This document shows, piece by piece, positions 23,399-51,330 of a DNA stretch of 64,000 bases. The stretch comes from Perca fluviatilis (Eukaryota; Chordata; Actinopteri; Perciformes; Percidae): NCBI RefSeq assembly GCF_010015445.1, contig NC_053120.1, forward strand, positions 14,122,597 through 14,186,596. Reading direction: 5' to 3'. Numbering within the stretch: the stretch's first letter is position 1; each line of letters opens with the position of its first letter. A program made the position numbers and the translations under genes. The notes below the pieces were generated by a model. That model made no database searches, was not told the DNA's origin, and saw nothing but the letters and a program-made list of their open reading frames with translations.

Positions 23399-24892
23399 TT
23401 ATTTATTTATTATGGACAAACTCCCCAAATACACTGTATTTTTCTATCTAATTCAAACAGAACATAAGACTTTAATCTGAGTAACAGCATGAGGTCAAGT
23501 ATCTGAAGTCAGGGAGCGTGTGCCGGCTCAGATGCCAACGAGATCCTCTTTCTGTGTAAGAGTTTTGGTTTTACAGGTCCATCGCTCAAACTTGTATTGA
23601 TTGAGCCGTTTTAGATGAAATGCACAACCACTTTTTAATCAGGAAATGAGGCTCAATGAGACAGACCAGATTCCAGTTTAGGTTTTAACATCCCTTCTCC
23701 ATTAAGTCGATTACTCTGGATGTATTCCCAACTCTCTGGCAGCTGAGTGAACCACCACAGGTCTGCACATATGAGTCACTGAATAAGGACTTACTAATGC
23801 AACCTCACAGCACACTGAGGAGCTATCGCAGGATTGAAAACATTTGTCGAGAACTATTTACATGAAAGGAAACAGGAGTGGGAGACAGAAACCGCAACAG
23901 TGGCTACATTTTTTTTTTTTTTTTTTAAATACTTGCCTCATGTCATCTGAGCCGAACAGCATAGAAATCTATTGAGGGGGCACCGGGGTAGCTCAGTTGG
24001 TAGAGCGGGCACCCATATATAGAGGTTTACTCCTCTGAGTGTCCTGTAAAAATAAAGGCCAAAAATGCCCAAAAAAATAATCTTAAAGAAAAAAGAAAAT
24101 GTTGAGGTAAACAAACCGACATCTTACACAGCCAAGGTAACATACGGAGTTCCCTGCCTTCTGGACTACTGCGAGACTATGAGGCCCTACAGAGCCATGA
24201 CTGTGGCTAAGCTGAGGGGAAGGTCCTTTGGGTCAGTAGGTTGCATGTTGTTGTTGTTTGTTTGTTTGTAGTGTGCGTTTGCTGCGAGCTGCAGCAGAGG
24301 CAACAAGGAGTATATACACCTAATCACTGTTAAAGGTGCTTTGAATGTCTGAGGTTTGGAGACGATACATTCATACTGCGGTAGAGGCACAGCTGAGGGA
24401 CAGATAGACATCTGTAGTGGTGGTTTCAAGGTTAGCGATCTAAGGCACTCAAATGACACTATGGCACAGCTAGTTGAGATTTTTTTTTTTCTAAAAAGAG
24501 AGCGAGAGAGAAGACAAATCACATAAACACCACACACCACCACTCAAAGTTACACATCCAATAAAAAGGTACTGCACAAAGTCTTTCACAGTTGCAACAA
24601 GAAACGGAAAGAAAATCAGACCTGTGTTACACACCTGTGAGTAAAAAAAACAACAACAAAAAACCGATGCGAGCTTCCTGGGAGAAAAGATCACCATTCT
24701 CAAACGCTAGCGGGGGCGAGGACTGACATTGCTACTTTCTTCTCTATGTACATTGCACGCATACACACACTCTGCAGGAGGACGCGGTGTGCTTGGCCCC
24801 TAAAGCCACTGCATCCCAAAGAGCCTCAAAAGCCACTTTAGGGTCAGATGCTGGTCCTTGTGGCTTTCAGTCCGGCCCCGTTCAGACTCGAC
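22751..24892 (-). other. rfx2: Probable rfx2 3' UTR
   Basis: Unspliced sequence between the rfx2 stop codon and paired AATAAA signals, with no conserved frame on either strand. It contains a short TA run at about 23371, ATTTA-rich sequence at 23396-23410 that could act as an AU-rich element, and an antisense SINE. The extent is inferred from signals only. Confidence 0.5.
23978..24105 (+). mobile_element. tRNA-SINE with internal deletion, antisense in rfx2 3' UTR
   Basis: The head GGGGCACCGGGGTAGCTCAG, including the A-box, joins directly to the tail GTCCTGTAAAAATAAAGGCC. The B-box and mid-tail seen in the copy at 21363 are missing. TTGAGG lies on both sides and may be a short target duplication. 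Confidence 0.8.
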
Positions 24893-39703
<14,811 letters not shown>

Positions 39704-39848
39704 GCTGGGTTGCAGGGAAGACATGAAGAAGTGGAAAAGAGAAAAGACATGAGTAGGGGGGAATTTAATACCAGACTAAAGAAATACTCTTACGGATAAC
39801 ACTGAAGCTTGAACGAAAAGAATAACAGTATTCCAAGTCTATACAAAT

Positions 39849-40231
39849 TAGTCTCGCTGTGCCAGACCATCCACACGCTGCAGAGCGGAGGAGGGTCTGG
39901 CTAGTCCACATAGCATTCCGGGATGGGAGAAAAAAAAAGTTTTTTAGGTCTTTAAACCAATTACAATCGTCATGGGCTGCGCTAAGCTCCGGACGTGGCT
40001 GCTGTAAAATAGTTGAGCGAGACAAAATTCAGATTGGACAGATAGTCTAGCTAGCTGTCTGGATTTACCCTGGAGAGATCTGAGGAGAAGTCAACCATAG
40101 TTCTCATAAATCCACCGAAGTTAAAAATTCCAACACAAAGGAAACGGACATTGGCGAAAATACATGCATCCAGCAGAATTTCCTGCAGCACCGGAGCAAT
40201 CCCGGAAGTGGAACGTCAAGGATATAGACTA
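39849..40231. mobile_element. hAT-like MITE, 383 bp, exact 8-bp target duplication
   Basis: It starts TAGTCTCGC and ends ATAGACTA (short inverted ends TAGTCT/AGACTA). Both flanks are exactly ATACAAAT (39841-39848 and 40232-40239). No coding potential. Confidence 0.78.
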
Positions 40232-42938
40232 ATACAAATAGACAGCCATACTAAATACATGCTCTTCCACCCCACCCCTTCTCTCTTGGAGCTACCAGGG
40301 CATTCATTGTGCCCCAGGGGGTTTCTAGCTTTATCAAGTCAAGCTGAGTCAGTGATTCTCTAAGAGCCCCAGAGGCTGACCACCTTTGGCCTTAATCACA
40401 GGCAAAATAAGCAGTCCAGCAGTTTATACACTTTGACACTCCTGGTCCTGCTGACAGATCAGACCCAGGTGAAAAGGTAACAGTACAGGAGTTTAAATTA
40501 CCAATAGGACTGAACTGCTTCCTGAGGACCAAACACACTGCCGCCACTCTGCTTTCCACTGGGTGACAATGTGCACAGCATAGCAAAGGGGAACCAAAAA
40601 AAGTGACAAAAAAGGCTCTCTTTTTTTTCAAAAGAACAGAGGAAAAGAGAAGGAGTAAGGCAGGGACAAGAGAAGAATGGAACTGCAAGGGGGAGTAAGT
40701 AGATAAAAAAACAACTTCCCCACTCTCTCTCAAAAAAAAAAAAAAAAAAAAAAAAACAAAGGGGGAAAAAGATGAAAATGGCAGTGGGGCTCCAGCCCAT
40801 GCCAGGGTCCTGATGATATCCAGCGATTGTTTCATACAAGAGCTGTCCTCTGAGGGCTCCAATAATCCAGCTGATATGAGGAAATTCCTCAATGCTTTGT
40901 AAACGTTTGTCGGTTGCTATGGTGAGGAATCCATGACGACCACCCCCAACTCAACCCCTCTCCTCCCCTCCTCTATCCCCCCACCCCACCTCCTTTTAAA
41001 GCTCTTGCACAGGAACTTTCGAGTGCGACCGCAAAGAAAAGATGGGGAGGAGGGTTAGAATAAGGGAGAGGGAGATACGACACAGTTGGGGGGTGGGTTG
41101 AACTGATGAGCAGAAATCCAGGAGCAGCAGGAAATGTCAGTAGGTAAGCGAGAGAATGTTGCTCACCGAGAGCATAACAGTAAAGGACTGCAAGACACAA
41201 CCTGCTCTAGACATGCTGTGATTAGTCATAACACAAGACATGCACTACAATGTTATTTTGATTCACTGGAAGAGATCTGACAAACACCACCTAGGCTGTG
41301 GTAATCTGGAGGCTGAGCTGTTAGATACAGGCAACAGGTGCAGCCACGCTTGTCTTTTGGCTTTCTTGAGACCCAACCTAAACTTTCTGATGATATAAGA
41401 AATTAAGAAGGCCTTTCTGCAGCCGTTGCATCAAACCAAGTGGTCTCAATGTGTTTCTAAAATCCATCAATAAATAACAAGACTGCCTTATACCATGTGA
41501 CAAATTTAACTCCGACAGAAACAAATCTAACATGTGACGTGTAAAAAAACAAGGGCAAAATGCATCTCAATCGAGGAAACCCCACCAGTGACAGGGAGGA
41601 AAAAGAAATAAATGTAAACCATAGTTTCAACCAAAACATTGTGCTCGCAGCAAAATAGGAGGCACATCCTCTTCCGTGGATCATTTTCAGAATTAAAGAC
41701 TATGCTGATACAGGATAACACTGCTTATTTATACAACCACCTAATTTCTGCCACTAAATACAACATGATGAAGCTATCACAGACACTACCACAAAGTATA
41801 CCACCCAAGAAGTTCCCAAAGGCAAAAGCAGATTGCAATGGTAAAGATCTTGACACTAAATCGTAATTTCCTTCAAATCATGCAGGACAACAGACATAGC
41901 TTAAGATTTTAACTACCTTTTGACTACCTGAATTGTCTTGGTGACCAACAACACACAAATTCACAAAACTAATTTGCCCGCTAGTTGCTAACTTAACAGT
42001 TTTGAAACTCAAAAGTGTCTAGGTTTAAGACATCAGCAGTAACTTAGGGGGACATTTAGGGTTTGGGGGCACTATTGGATGCTATATCAAAATCAGAGTG
42101 TACATTTAAAATAGAAAAACAGATTTGGGTGTGCCACCACTGGCATTTTCAATGTGTGGAGATATTGCCACAGGCAAAGACACTGCTCTGCCTACATGAC
42201 TAATAGATTAAAGTGTAGGAGGCCTATGTTGAAATTCCTGATGTGTCAATCTTCAGACACATAAATGATTTTAAGCACCATATCTAGTCTACCCTGGCCT
42301 GAGCAGCACTCAGAGTCCTTCTTCAATGTATTTGTTAGCACAGGGCACAATTAGCACTTCCATGCCAAAGCGCTCACATTCCATTACAATTTTTCTTCAC
42401 ACCTCTTTCTTGTATGGTAATAAAGTACCAAAAGACTATTATCAGAATGATGCTAACAAGGAGTGAACACTTTAAAAGTCGCTGCAATGCTCAAGCATCT
42501 TTTTTAAAGCAAGGAATTTGTCTACGGAGTGTCACTTGAGTTATAAATACACTTGTAACAATCAATCCCATCATTTATCTTCAGACTTGTCATTTTCACC
42601 AGAGGAAGTGACACAAGCCTGAAGGCTTCTTTATAACATAAAGGAGTGTGTGTGTGGGGGGGGGAGCCCTGACCTGGATGTTTTTATCCATTAAAGCTCA
42701 ATTAAAGCGATTTAATAGCTATGGAGAAGTGTGCCAAATCATTGAGTTGGAGGAGAGACAGGAGTGCAGGCAGAGAGGACTCTTTCTGCGTACTGCTCAG
42801 GGAAGGTTAAAAGCCACACAAATTCCCCACCCGTGGCTCTGAAAGGCACAAAGGTAGGACACAGCAGGAGACATAGCACACTGCTGGAAAACTGCTACCC
42901 TGGATGGGCTGTTGTCTTGGGCCAAACCTTTCTGCCTT

Positions 42939-43082
<144 letters not shown>

Positions 43083-43295
43083 ACCTGAGTTGTAAAAGCT
43101 AAACATAAACAAGAAAATCCATTTTAAAGAACCCAAAAGCCTAGTGCAGACAACATTTAAACATATGTCACTGACAGATCTAACTTAAACTGGGCTCAAT
43201 CAAAGAAAAACACATACAGATGTTCAATTAAAAACAGGAGCCCACAGTCTTGGCTCATGTTTGCACTGGCCCACATTGTTTGCAGAGCAACAACG

Positions 43296-43350
43296 GTTGC
43301 TAGTGGCAACACCGTCCACTCCCGTTTCCAGGAGCCTGTTGCTATGCAAC
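43296..43350. promoter_or_regulatory. Two X-box-like palindromes in rfx2 intron 1
   Basis: GTTGCTAGTGGCAAC at 43296-43310 and GTTGCTATGCAAC at 43338-43350 are perfect GTTGC/GCAAC inverted repeats with 5- and 3-base spacers. The X-box consensus has 4 bases between these arms, so they are imperfect matches. Confidence 0.35.
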
Positions 43351-44065
43351 CAACAGAATACTTCCCAAACCAAACAATGCCATCCCCCCACATGATCCCT
43401 CTATCTCACGCTAAGTAGAAACTTACAACAATAAATACTATGTAAGCTATTAATTTCAGACACCGGGGGACATGGAGGTAGACTTATTCCTGTGTTGCAG
43501 TTATATAATAAAATTGTACAGACTTTATGCTGGTTTAGACTTGATTGAAGAGGACATGAAGAGGACAGGATGAAGCACTCTGTTTTTGTAACTACTTGGT
43601 GCTCAAAAGAAGGAGGAATGTTTAAGTCATTCAGGGAGACAACAGTCTATTCTTCAAGGTTGCTTTACACTCATGCCACCCAAAAACAACACTTCCAAAA
43701 GCAAGTCGAGTCTTTCCAAAGTTCCTTCGGTAGAGGAGATAGTAAAACAGCTTGAGCAGAGCAAACCTTTTTCCAACTCAGGGAAGATGAATCAAAATAA
43801 AGCAGAGATAGCCACTTGTTGCTTTAAAGTGAAATCTATAGAGGACATATGTTTGTTCAGCGCTATGAATAGGTTTTCCCTTTACCTTTAATATATGAGG
43901 AGCAAAACCTATAAGATTACAGAGGTACACGCGCTCACACAAAGAGCGTATTAAGATATGATAAGAGATTTCCACAACAGAGGCTGTTCTTCAAGCCTGT
44001 CTCATTAATTCATGGCTAATCCAATCAAAGCGGCTCTTGGGGTCTGCAGATGGCAGAGTTTAAGA

Positions 44066-44104
44066 GACAGAGAGAGAGCGAGAGAGAGCGAGAGAGAGAG
44101 AGAG
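44066..44104. repeat. (GA)n with GC interruptions
   Basis: GAGAGAGCGAGAGAGAGCGA-type purine run of about 39 bases. A near-consensus X-box, GTTGCCATGGAGAT, lies about 140 bases further at 44246-44259. Confidence 0.85.
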
Positions 44105-45943
44105 CGCGCACAGACCACTGTCTCTGATCCCGCCGCCCCCCTTCCCTCCCCAGCTCACCTACCCACACTGGTCATCAGCACAACCTGTCCACTCCGTCAC
44201 CATGTGCACTGCAGGCCCGACAGCCACAGAGAGAAAGATCAAACCGTTGCCATGGAGATTGTGTGTTCGCCCATGCTCTACACTAGCAACTTCCTCCCCC
44301 AACGCCCTACCTCTTCTAACCCTTTCCAGATTTCCACTGCCCCCCCCACCATCTCGAAATAACAAATGAGGGTTTGAAACTGAACATTTTGAAAAGTTAA
44401 ACTGGAAAACAACACAAAGAGGAGCAGGGAAGAAATGGGGGAGATGGTCACAACTGGAAATGTAATCAGACTCTCTCTTTTACGGTTAGCCTATTTATCG
44501 AACGTGATCCAAGGCTGCCATACTGATGACTCCAATGAGGGAATTTCACTCAAGTCACCTGGCTGCTTCAGGAGATGTTGGATTATGAAGAGAAACTGGG
44601 AAATGCTAAAAGTAACAGTTGGGTTTCTTGTGCATCTGTTCTATTCCCCAATTCCTACATATTATTAATATTTGGCATACCCAAAAACACATTACAATTA
44701 AATTAATTCACAATAACTTTTTTGATCCTTCAAAGCCTGAGCAACAAACATGTTGAGAATAGCTAAATCTCAATTTAAATAGTCACAGCTAGATCCAAAT
44801 CACATTGTATGGGCCCCTTATAAAACTATTGCATCACTGAACATATTCACAAAACCAGAAAGAACTCCGAGAGCACATACCCCTGAGGGGTATGCCAGTT
44901 ATTTCAATAATAGAAAATATTAAGAGATTTAAAATAAATGTGTTTCTTTTAAGTAAAAGCAGTACCTAATGAGAAAATGTATTAAAAGTGCATGATGATA
45001 TTGAATTGTCTTATTTTTAGGGTGTATCCACAAGGATACTGGATCTAGACCTGCAAAGTGACTTATTCCTTGGGCCACGGCCTACCTTTTCACCTAATTT
45101 TATGAAGTCTATTGACAAGTTAATCAGATTTCCTGCTATCAGACAAAAAAAAAAAAAAAGATCTTTAAATACAACCTTCTCGCTGGAGGTATTGTTGCAG
45201 TCTCTTTGATAGTATGAAATCAAAACTAATGACAAAGACTGACAACTTGGAATGGTTAAGTATCCTAACGCTTAGCCTAGACCAGACATGCATCCTATTC
45301 CGTGGAAGTATAAAAATACTCACTCCAAACGCAACACTAACTTTTTAAAATCTGCTTTCACTTGCTCTTTTAAACAGGTGTGTTTCCAACCTATGGAGTT
45401 GTATTTCCCAGGGAACCACATTCTGCAAAGATGATCTCAGATGCTGGCAGTGAGCTACCTCGATCTTGACTGAACCTGAGATAAGCATTTTTTTTTTGCA
45501 CTGGGAGGAGTGTGCCTTTTTGGCAAGCGTTCATTCCACACAGATATGACTCTGAAAATCATCTTACGGTTTGTATAGTATGCTTTCACGGGCACTACTT
45601 GACACAAACAATGAGTCACAAGTTAATGCTTGAACTTTGAGACGGATCAAACTGTCTGTTGCTCATGCAGTGAATACTGTGCCATGCTGAATAGTTGCCA
45701 TCAGACTCAGATTTAAGTATTTATTAACTATTTGACACAATAAAACCATGTACAAGACATGAAATACATGAAAATGTTTACTCTGTATTTGACAGGTACC
45801 AGAATAGTGGTCAAAACTAGCTGGGCTGTTGCTATTTACAAAACAGCCAAGGTGTTTTCTATAAATAATACTGCTACAGTAACTACAGTTACTTACTACA
45901 GCAATATTTAAATGTCATTTAATGTGTTCAATATAATGCTGTC

Positions 45944-46140
45944 TTGGGCACCTAGGTAGTCACCTGGTAGAGCGCGGCCATATAAAGAGGCTTAGTCCTC
46001 GACGCAGCGGCCGTGGGTTCAACTCTGACTTGCGGCCCTTTGCTGCATGTCATTACCCCTCTCTCTCCCCTTTCAAGTCTAAGCTGTCCTGTCGAAAATA
46101 AAGCCCCAAAAAAAACAATCTTAAAAAAAAAAAAAATTAT
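45944..46140 (+). mobile_element. tRNA-derived SINE followed by TA array
   Basis: Head CACCTAGGTAGTCACCTGGT, B-box-like GGGTTCAACTC, tail GCCCTTTGCTGCATGTCATT and an A-rich 3' end. Same family as the copy at 21363. A TA microsatellite starts just after the A-rich end. Confidence 0.85.
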
Positions 46141-46145
46141 TAGTA

Positions 46146-46154
<9 letters not shown>

Positions 46155-46224
<70 letters not shown>
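46155..46224. repeat. (TA)n microsatellite
   Basis: About 35 TA units after TGTGTGTG, seeded next to a SINE 3' end. Confidence 0.97.
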
Positions 46225-46228
<4 letters not shown>

Positions 46229-48284
46229 CCTAAATCCATTGCAATTAACATGTCATACAGACACTGAATGAGGTCTGGATTTTAAGTAATCTTTTCTGCA
46301 GCCAGATCCAGTGAGATGCTTTAGATATGAAAAATGATGAGTCGCATAACATCAGCAGCATTCATACCCTAATTTGGCAAATTCTATTCAGTGTCATTTC
46401 CAGGACATTAACCAATAAATTACTTACGGATCTAACAAGTGTTCTTGAATAACAATTTGCATCAAGATGGCAATCATAGATTATACAGTAAAAGGTGGTG
46501 ACAGGATACAGTTGACATCATAGATTGTTGACATCCTGTCTATTGGTCTACATGTTGGTGCTCAAATTTTTCAAAATCTCATCTCAAACTTCAACTATTC
46601 CTGGATAAGAACCCAGACTGGTTTGACTACTTTGTCGCAACACTTCATGGCCAGACCTACTACAGTGGTTACAATTTGCAACACCCTTCAGAGGGGCAAC
46701 TTAATTTTTACAGGAAAACAACTAGCAAACAAAGCAGCTTTTGAATTGAACATTGCAACATTAACATTAGCTCTCCTTTGAAGCTAGTGAGTGGGAAGAG
46801 AGGGTTCTCAAAGATCAAAAAATGGGATCTGAGGGCAGCACTATATAAGGGCATCCACCATTTCGCTGAAATCAGCTTGTTTCCACCTGTTAAAATGCAC
46901 CAACTATCCTAATGAAAGAGCTTCTGAAAAGCTTAATTGAAGGCCCAGATAATTCAATCTAAAAATACTGCTCCTTCGAAAATCTGGTCAAATCTCACTC
47001 CACTAAAGGCCTAGTCTTGGTTCTGGTAATTATTTTGTAGCAGGCTTACACTGACAGAAGTTCTTTTTTATGTCAAATAAACATCTCTTAACAAACTAGC
47101 ATAAAACTCTAAAAAATAAAGGAAAAGTGAGGAGAGGATGGGGGCTGCTACTATCCCTGCCTGAAAGAGAGTTAGGTGGGGGCTAGCCATTGTAATGCAA
47201 ATGTCACTGCTATGTCTGCTGTTTGTGGCAGAAAATTTAATTAGCAGTTATGCAGCTACGATACAAACAGGTGGAATGTTAAGAATGCTCCTGATGACAG
47301 ACAGAAACATTTTTTTTATTTCACGTGTTTCAGCTTGTTGTGTTCAACATTTTTTTGGTATATGACAAGATTTGTTTCTTTGTATCCTAGCAGTGTAAGC
47401 CTACAATGATTTCCAAAATCTTTGTAGCTGGAAGCCGTGATGTGAGAGTCACGAGGACACTTAAACTATTTTCCTTTCAACAGATTCTTATAAAACAGTA
47501 ACCGCACATCACTTGAAATGAAAAGACCTTTACAAATAAATGAATTATGAAGATCATGAAACTGTAACATTTCATGTGAACAAATGGCACTATTAATTTC
47601 CACTTAACAAGCCCCACAAGGCATTCTCCTCTCACTTCTGCTGCTTTGCTCTGTGATTTTCTGACATGCTTTTGACTGAAGTTATGGGATAACCCATTAA
47701 ATCTTTGTTAATAGCAGACAATGAAATGTGCAAAAGCCAGGCAGCTCAGTTAGCACAGCAGGATGTAAATGCAACTCTATAGGAATATGATTGAAATTGA
47801 GGAATTTGTAAACAGCAGCGACAAAACTGATTACAGTGACTAGGTCCGTGTGTATATTTGTAGCAGGCTATTGGATTGAGAACTTCTCCCCGGGGCAACA
47901 GTAGGCCTCATCAAGATAAGCTAAATACAGCATGAGCAAACACACACACACACATACACACACGTGACCAAAAGCTGTGTCAGGTCACCCTCTGCCCAAG
48001 ACACCACTGCAGCTGTTCTATTGACAGCTGAACTGTACTACACACATGGGTCCATTAAACACTCAAAATGGCACACGGATAACGGAGGACACTGCTACGC
48101 ACAATCATATGAGCAACGCCACAGATGGCTCAAAAGAAGGCTAGAGGACAGGAGGTTAGGCCCAAAGAAGGAGCAAAATGTTCTGTAAATCACAGGCCAG
48201 TGTGGCACTCATTGCTGAAATGGACCAAAACACAACCACGATCACAGGCTGCAGGCTAGACCAATAAAGGCAAGTGAAACTCAG

Positions 48285-48788
48285 GCTACATCTACACTGC
48301 TACGTTTTGGTTTAAAATGAACATCTTGTGCTACGTTCCTACCTCACGTCCACATCACTCACATTTCTGAGCCGCTAAGACAGAGAAAGTTGGAAACACA
48401 GCTGCCCCCGTTTTTGTTTGAAAACCCCAGGGTTGCTTTGTAGTCTGGACGGGCACAAACGGAGACCCTTGGAAACAACGTTGCACGTCTGTCATTCTTA
48501 TTGGTTAGGTAGACTTACATACCTTCCAGTAACAGTTCCACCTCGTTGGCAGTCCAAGAAAATAAAACACTGGTCTTAGTTTTTGCCATCGTTGTTCTTT
48601 CTTTAAAGTATTTTCTGTATTTTCAATTTATACATCCATGATTTTCAACCGCAGAGTAATGTTAGGACAATGTGTTAATATGGACAGAGCTTAGTTCTGC
48701 TACTGGAGCTAAAACTCTTGTTTGAACGGAGATCGTTTTTGTCATAAAACACCACTTAAAAATGAAAACGGAGTAGTGTAGATGTAGC
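48285..48788. mobile_element. Probable MITE, ~504 bp
   Basis: Left end GCTACATCTACACTGCTACG and right end on the other strand GCTACATCTACACTACTCCG are inverted copies (17 of 20), both followed by TTTT. TCAG lies near each end but is offset by one base, so the target duplication and superfamily are uncertain. Confidence 0.6.
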
Positions 48789-51105
48789 GTCAGGATACAG
48801 ACACATTACCATGACTTTCAAACTGACATTCTCATTAATAATTTCCTGCACAAGCCAGTAAGAAATTTCTAAATAACTGTCCAACCAACAGCTATTTTCC
48901 ACTTTGTTCAAGTCTCCTCTATGAACACCATTTCTTTCTGACTTGCCTCTGCAAGCCAAAGCAATTCACTCTCACCACAAAGAGAAGAGAGAGATGAAAA
49001 TAACCTGATTAAAAACACTGACTTTTAAAAGAATAAAATTTCGCCCCCTGGCCCACTCCATCCCCTTTCTTTCCATGACTTGGGTGTATTTGTATATCAA
49101 GTTGCCATGTAAACATAACAGTGTCACGCTCAAATGGGGTTGGCGGGGGTTACACACTGTTTCAGCGCTGTCATTTCTTTATTTTCTTTGTAGCTGCAGT
49201 GAGTTGTCTGACCAATCAAAGTTAAGTTTCTTTCTAGGATACTTACTTCAAAACAAGCCGAGTCTTCTGTTAATGCACATTTAATTCTTCCCTAAAATAT
49301 TCTGGCAAAAAGGGGAAAAAAATCATGGCGGGAGGAAGCTTTATAAACATTACATTTTAATTATGATTAATATAACCATACTACACAGACCTGCATTTTG
49401 ACCCTTTCTCACATGAAAGGAAATAGATAGTGGCCTACAATCAACAATACATACTTTATGTTTGAAAATGTATAACTTATTGTATTAGTATTAAGCAGAG
49501 GGGGTTTTTATTAGAGAAATATTAATGCTGCAAAGATTTTTCCTGATGCTTTAATAGCAAACAACATTCCAAATGACCGAGCACCTGACGGCTGTCTCTG
49601 AAAAGATAGTCCATAAGAATTAATTTATCTCAGGGGACAAAAGGAGACCGAATCCCAAAAGGAGTGCTGAAAACCAGCCACGGCCACACTGTAAAGCAAA
49701 TGAAAAGGGGATTTAAAATCATTGGGGGGGGGGGGGTCTATATTTCTTTGGTTTCTCATTACTGCTAAAGCACAGATTAATATGAGCCTTTAGCTCTGAA
49801 GAGAGGTAAAACAACAACCCTAAAGGTACCGGCCACCTAAACAATGAAGCAGTGCCACGGAGAACAACTTGGCTATTAGCAAACAATTGCTGGTCTGTCC
49901 AACGGGTTTAGCATCAATAAAATTAAATAAGTGAGAGGATATAAATCAGGCCCAATGATTCATTCAGTGTACAAGTGCATCTTTATTTGTGACTAGTTTT
50001 AAAATCACATAGAAAACAGTACTTTAAATACTCAATTTCTGGAGGACTGTAAAAACAAGACAGAGCAGTAAAGAACCATCATAACACCACCTAGCTGTAA
50101 CATATCCAGCTATTCAAGCCATTTCTGAAAATATTAAAAACACCCAAACTTTGTGACGTTACCAACTTAGTAACATTTAGATAGCAAACGTTGTGTAATC
50201 GGATTAACAAATATTAAAGTTAGTTCATCTTGAAAGTGTACTAACGTTATATCGCTACGCTACTGAGATAAGAGACCAGTGGAAGCACCAGGTTGCACCG
50301 GTGAGTGTCGTAACGTCGTCGGTAGAAGTTCATATATCCGTTTTCTCGACTGCTTAATATTTGTAATGCATTATACGCTATAGCTAGCTACTTTGTGAGT
50401 GAAAATCGCCCCAAAGAAGCTTGCAAATTGCCTGCTGAAACCAAAGTTGTCCTCCTGCTAAGTTTACGCTTGCCTGCAGCGGACGTTAGTTGCAGTTTGA
50501 GCACCAGAACCAACGTTGCTAAAGCTAGCTATCCACATTTCCACCTGCTTAAAGAATACGGTTCTGGAGAAAGACACACCGAGAATAAAGTGTGTTCGCG
50601 CTGTGACGAACAAGACAGAGCTGCCGTTTACAACGCGACAAACGGTTGAACTCGCGACTGAACTGGCACTCAACGCTGCTGGTTGCCTACGTTAGCATTA
50701 GCTAGCTGTAGCTTGACTGGTAGCCTTACCATCCATCCTGCTGGGATTGAGATGGAAGTACGTTCACAGCTCGACACACACACTAGCTACACAACGTAGC
50801 AACAAGTGTAATGTGATAGTAAGTAACGTTACCACTGTGAATAACGTTTAGGCAAAGTGTAGCAAAATAAGTAGCAGAGGGGAAGCATATTTTTTCTAGG
50901 TGCAAAAAGCTGTTGCCAGCAGTAACGGTGGACGTAAGTTAAATGAAGAGTGGAAAACCGTTCTCAACTTGGGGCGGATGCCATAAAGAAGGGAAAGTTA
51001 TGTTGTGGAAAATAACCAAGACTGCTAGCAACGCACTCGACCCAGAGCATTTGTCTCCAAACTAAGAATCATTCAGCATCTAAATTCTGTAAAGATAATA
51101 GTCAC

Positions 51106-51330
51106 CTTTGCCTTGAGAAAAGTTCTGTCTGTGCTCTCTTTCCCCTCTCTTACACTCGCTCGGTGACTTCCAGATGCTGCTGCTGCTGTTGCTGAGTGTT
51201 GCGCCCGTTGGTAAGTAACTGTCTCCACGGCTACAGTCACTATGGCGCGACGGGGTCTCGAGGCAACTGTTGCTACCCTCGAATGTCTACGTCAGGGCCC
51301 TCACTATACAAGGGAGGGGCCAAAGGAACA
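51106..51330 (-). promoter_or_regulatory. rfx2: Probable rfx2 promoter and first (non-coding) exon
   Basis: On the - strand, CTCAAGGCAAAG/GTGACT gives a donor at 51106-51105. Upstream sequence is locally rich in CpG (GGCGCGACGGGG on the + strand at about 51244) with a GC-box-like CCCGCCC at about 51337 and no TATA box. The exact start site is unknown. An alternative donor, GGATG/GTAAGG, lies at 50730-50729. An X-box-like GTCTCCACGGCTAC (12 of 14) lies at 51221-51234. Confidence 0.4.

Noticed and set aside
39704..39724. Longer RFX2 start, MSSLQPS, upstream of MQSSEGG
   Set aside because: It overlaps a pyrimidine-rich splice acceptor ending CAACCCAG, and human RFX2 starts at the MQNSEGG position.
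40392..40892. 166-codon Phe/Ser-rich frame on the - strand
   Set aside because: It runs over a 27-base poly(A) tract and purine-rich intron sequence, with no homology or splice context.
49101..49114. GTTGCCATGTAAAC as a perfect X-box
   Set aside because: One consensus position is violated (T in place of a purine), so it is mentioned only as near-consensus.
51180..51210. Leu-rich start (ATGCTGCTGCTG) resembling a signal peptide
   Set aside because: Only ten or so codons before a donor, with no downstream in-frame exon identified; it may be a CTG repeat in a 5' UTR. Kept only as a possible exon.
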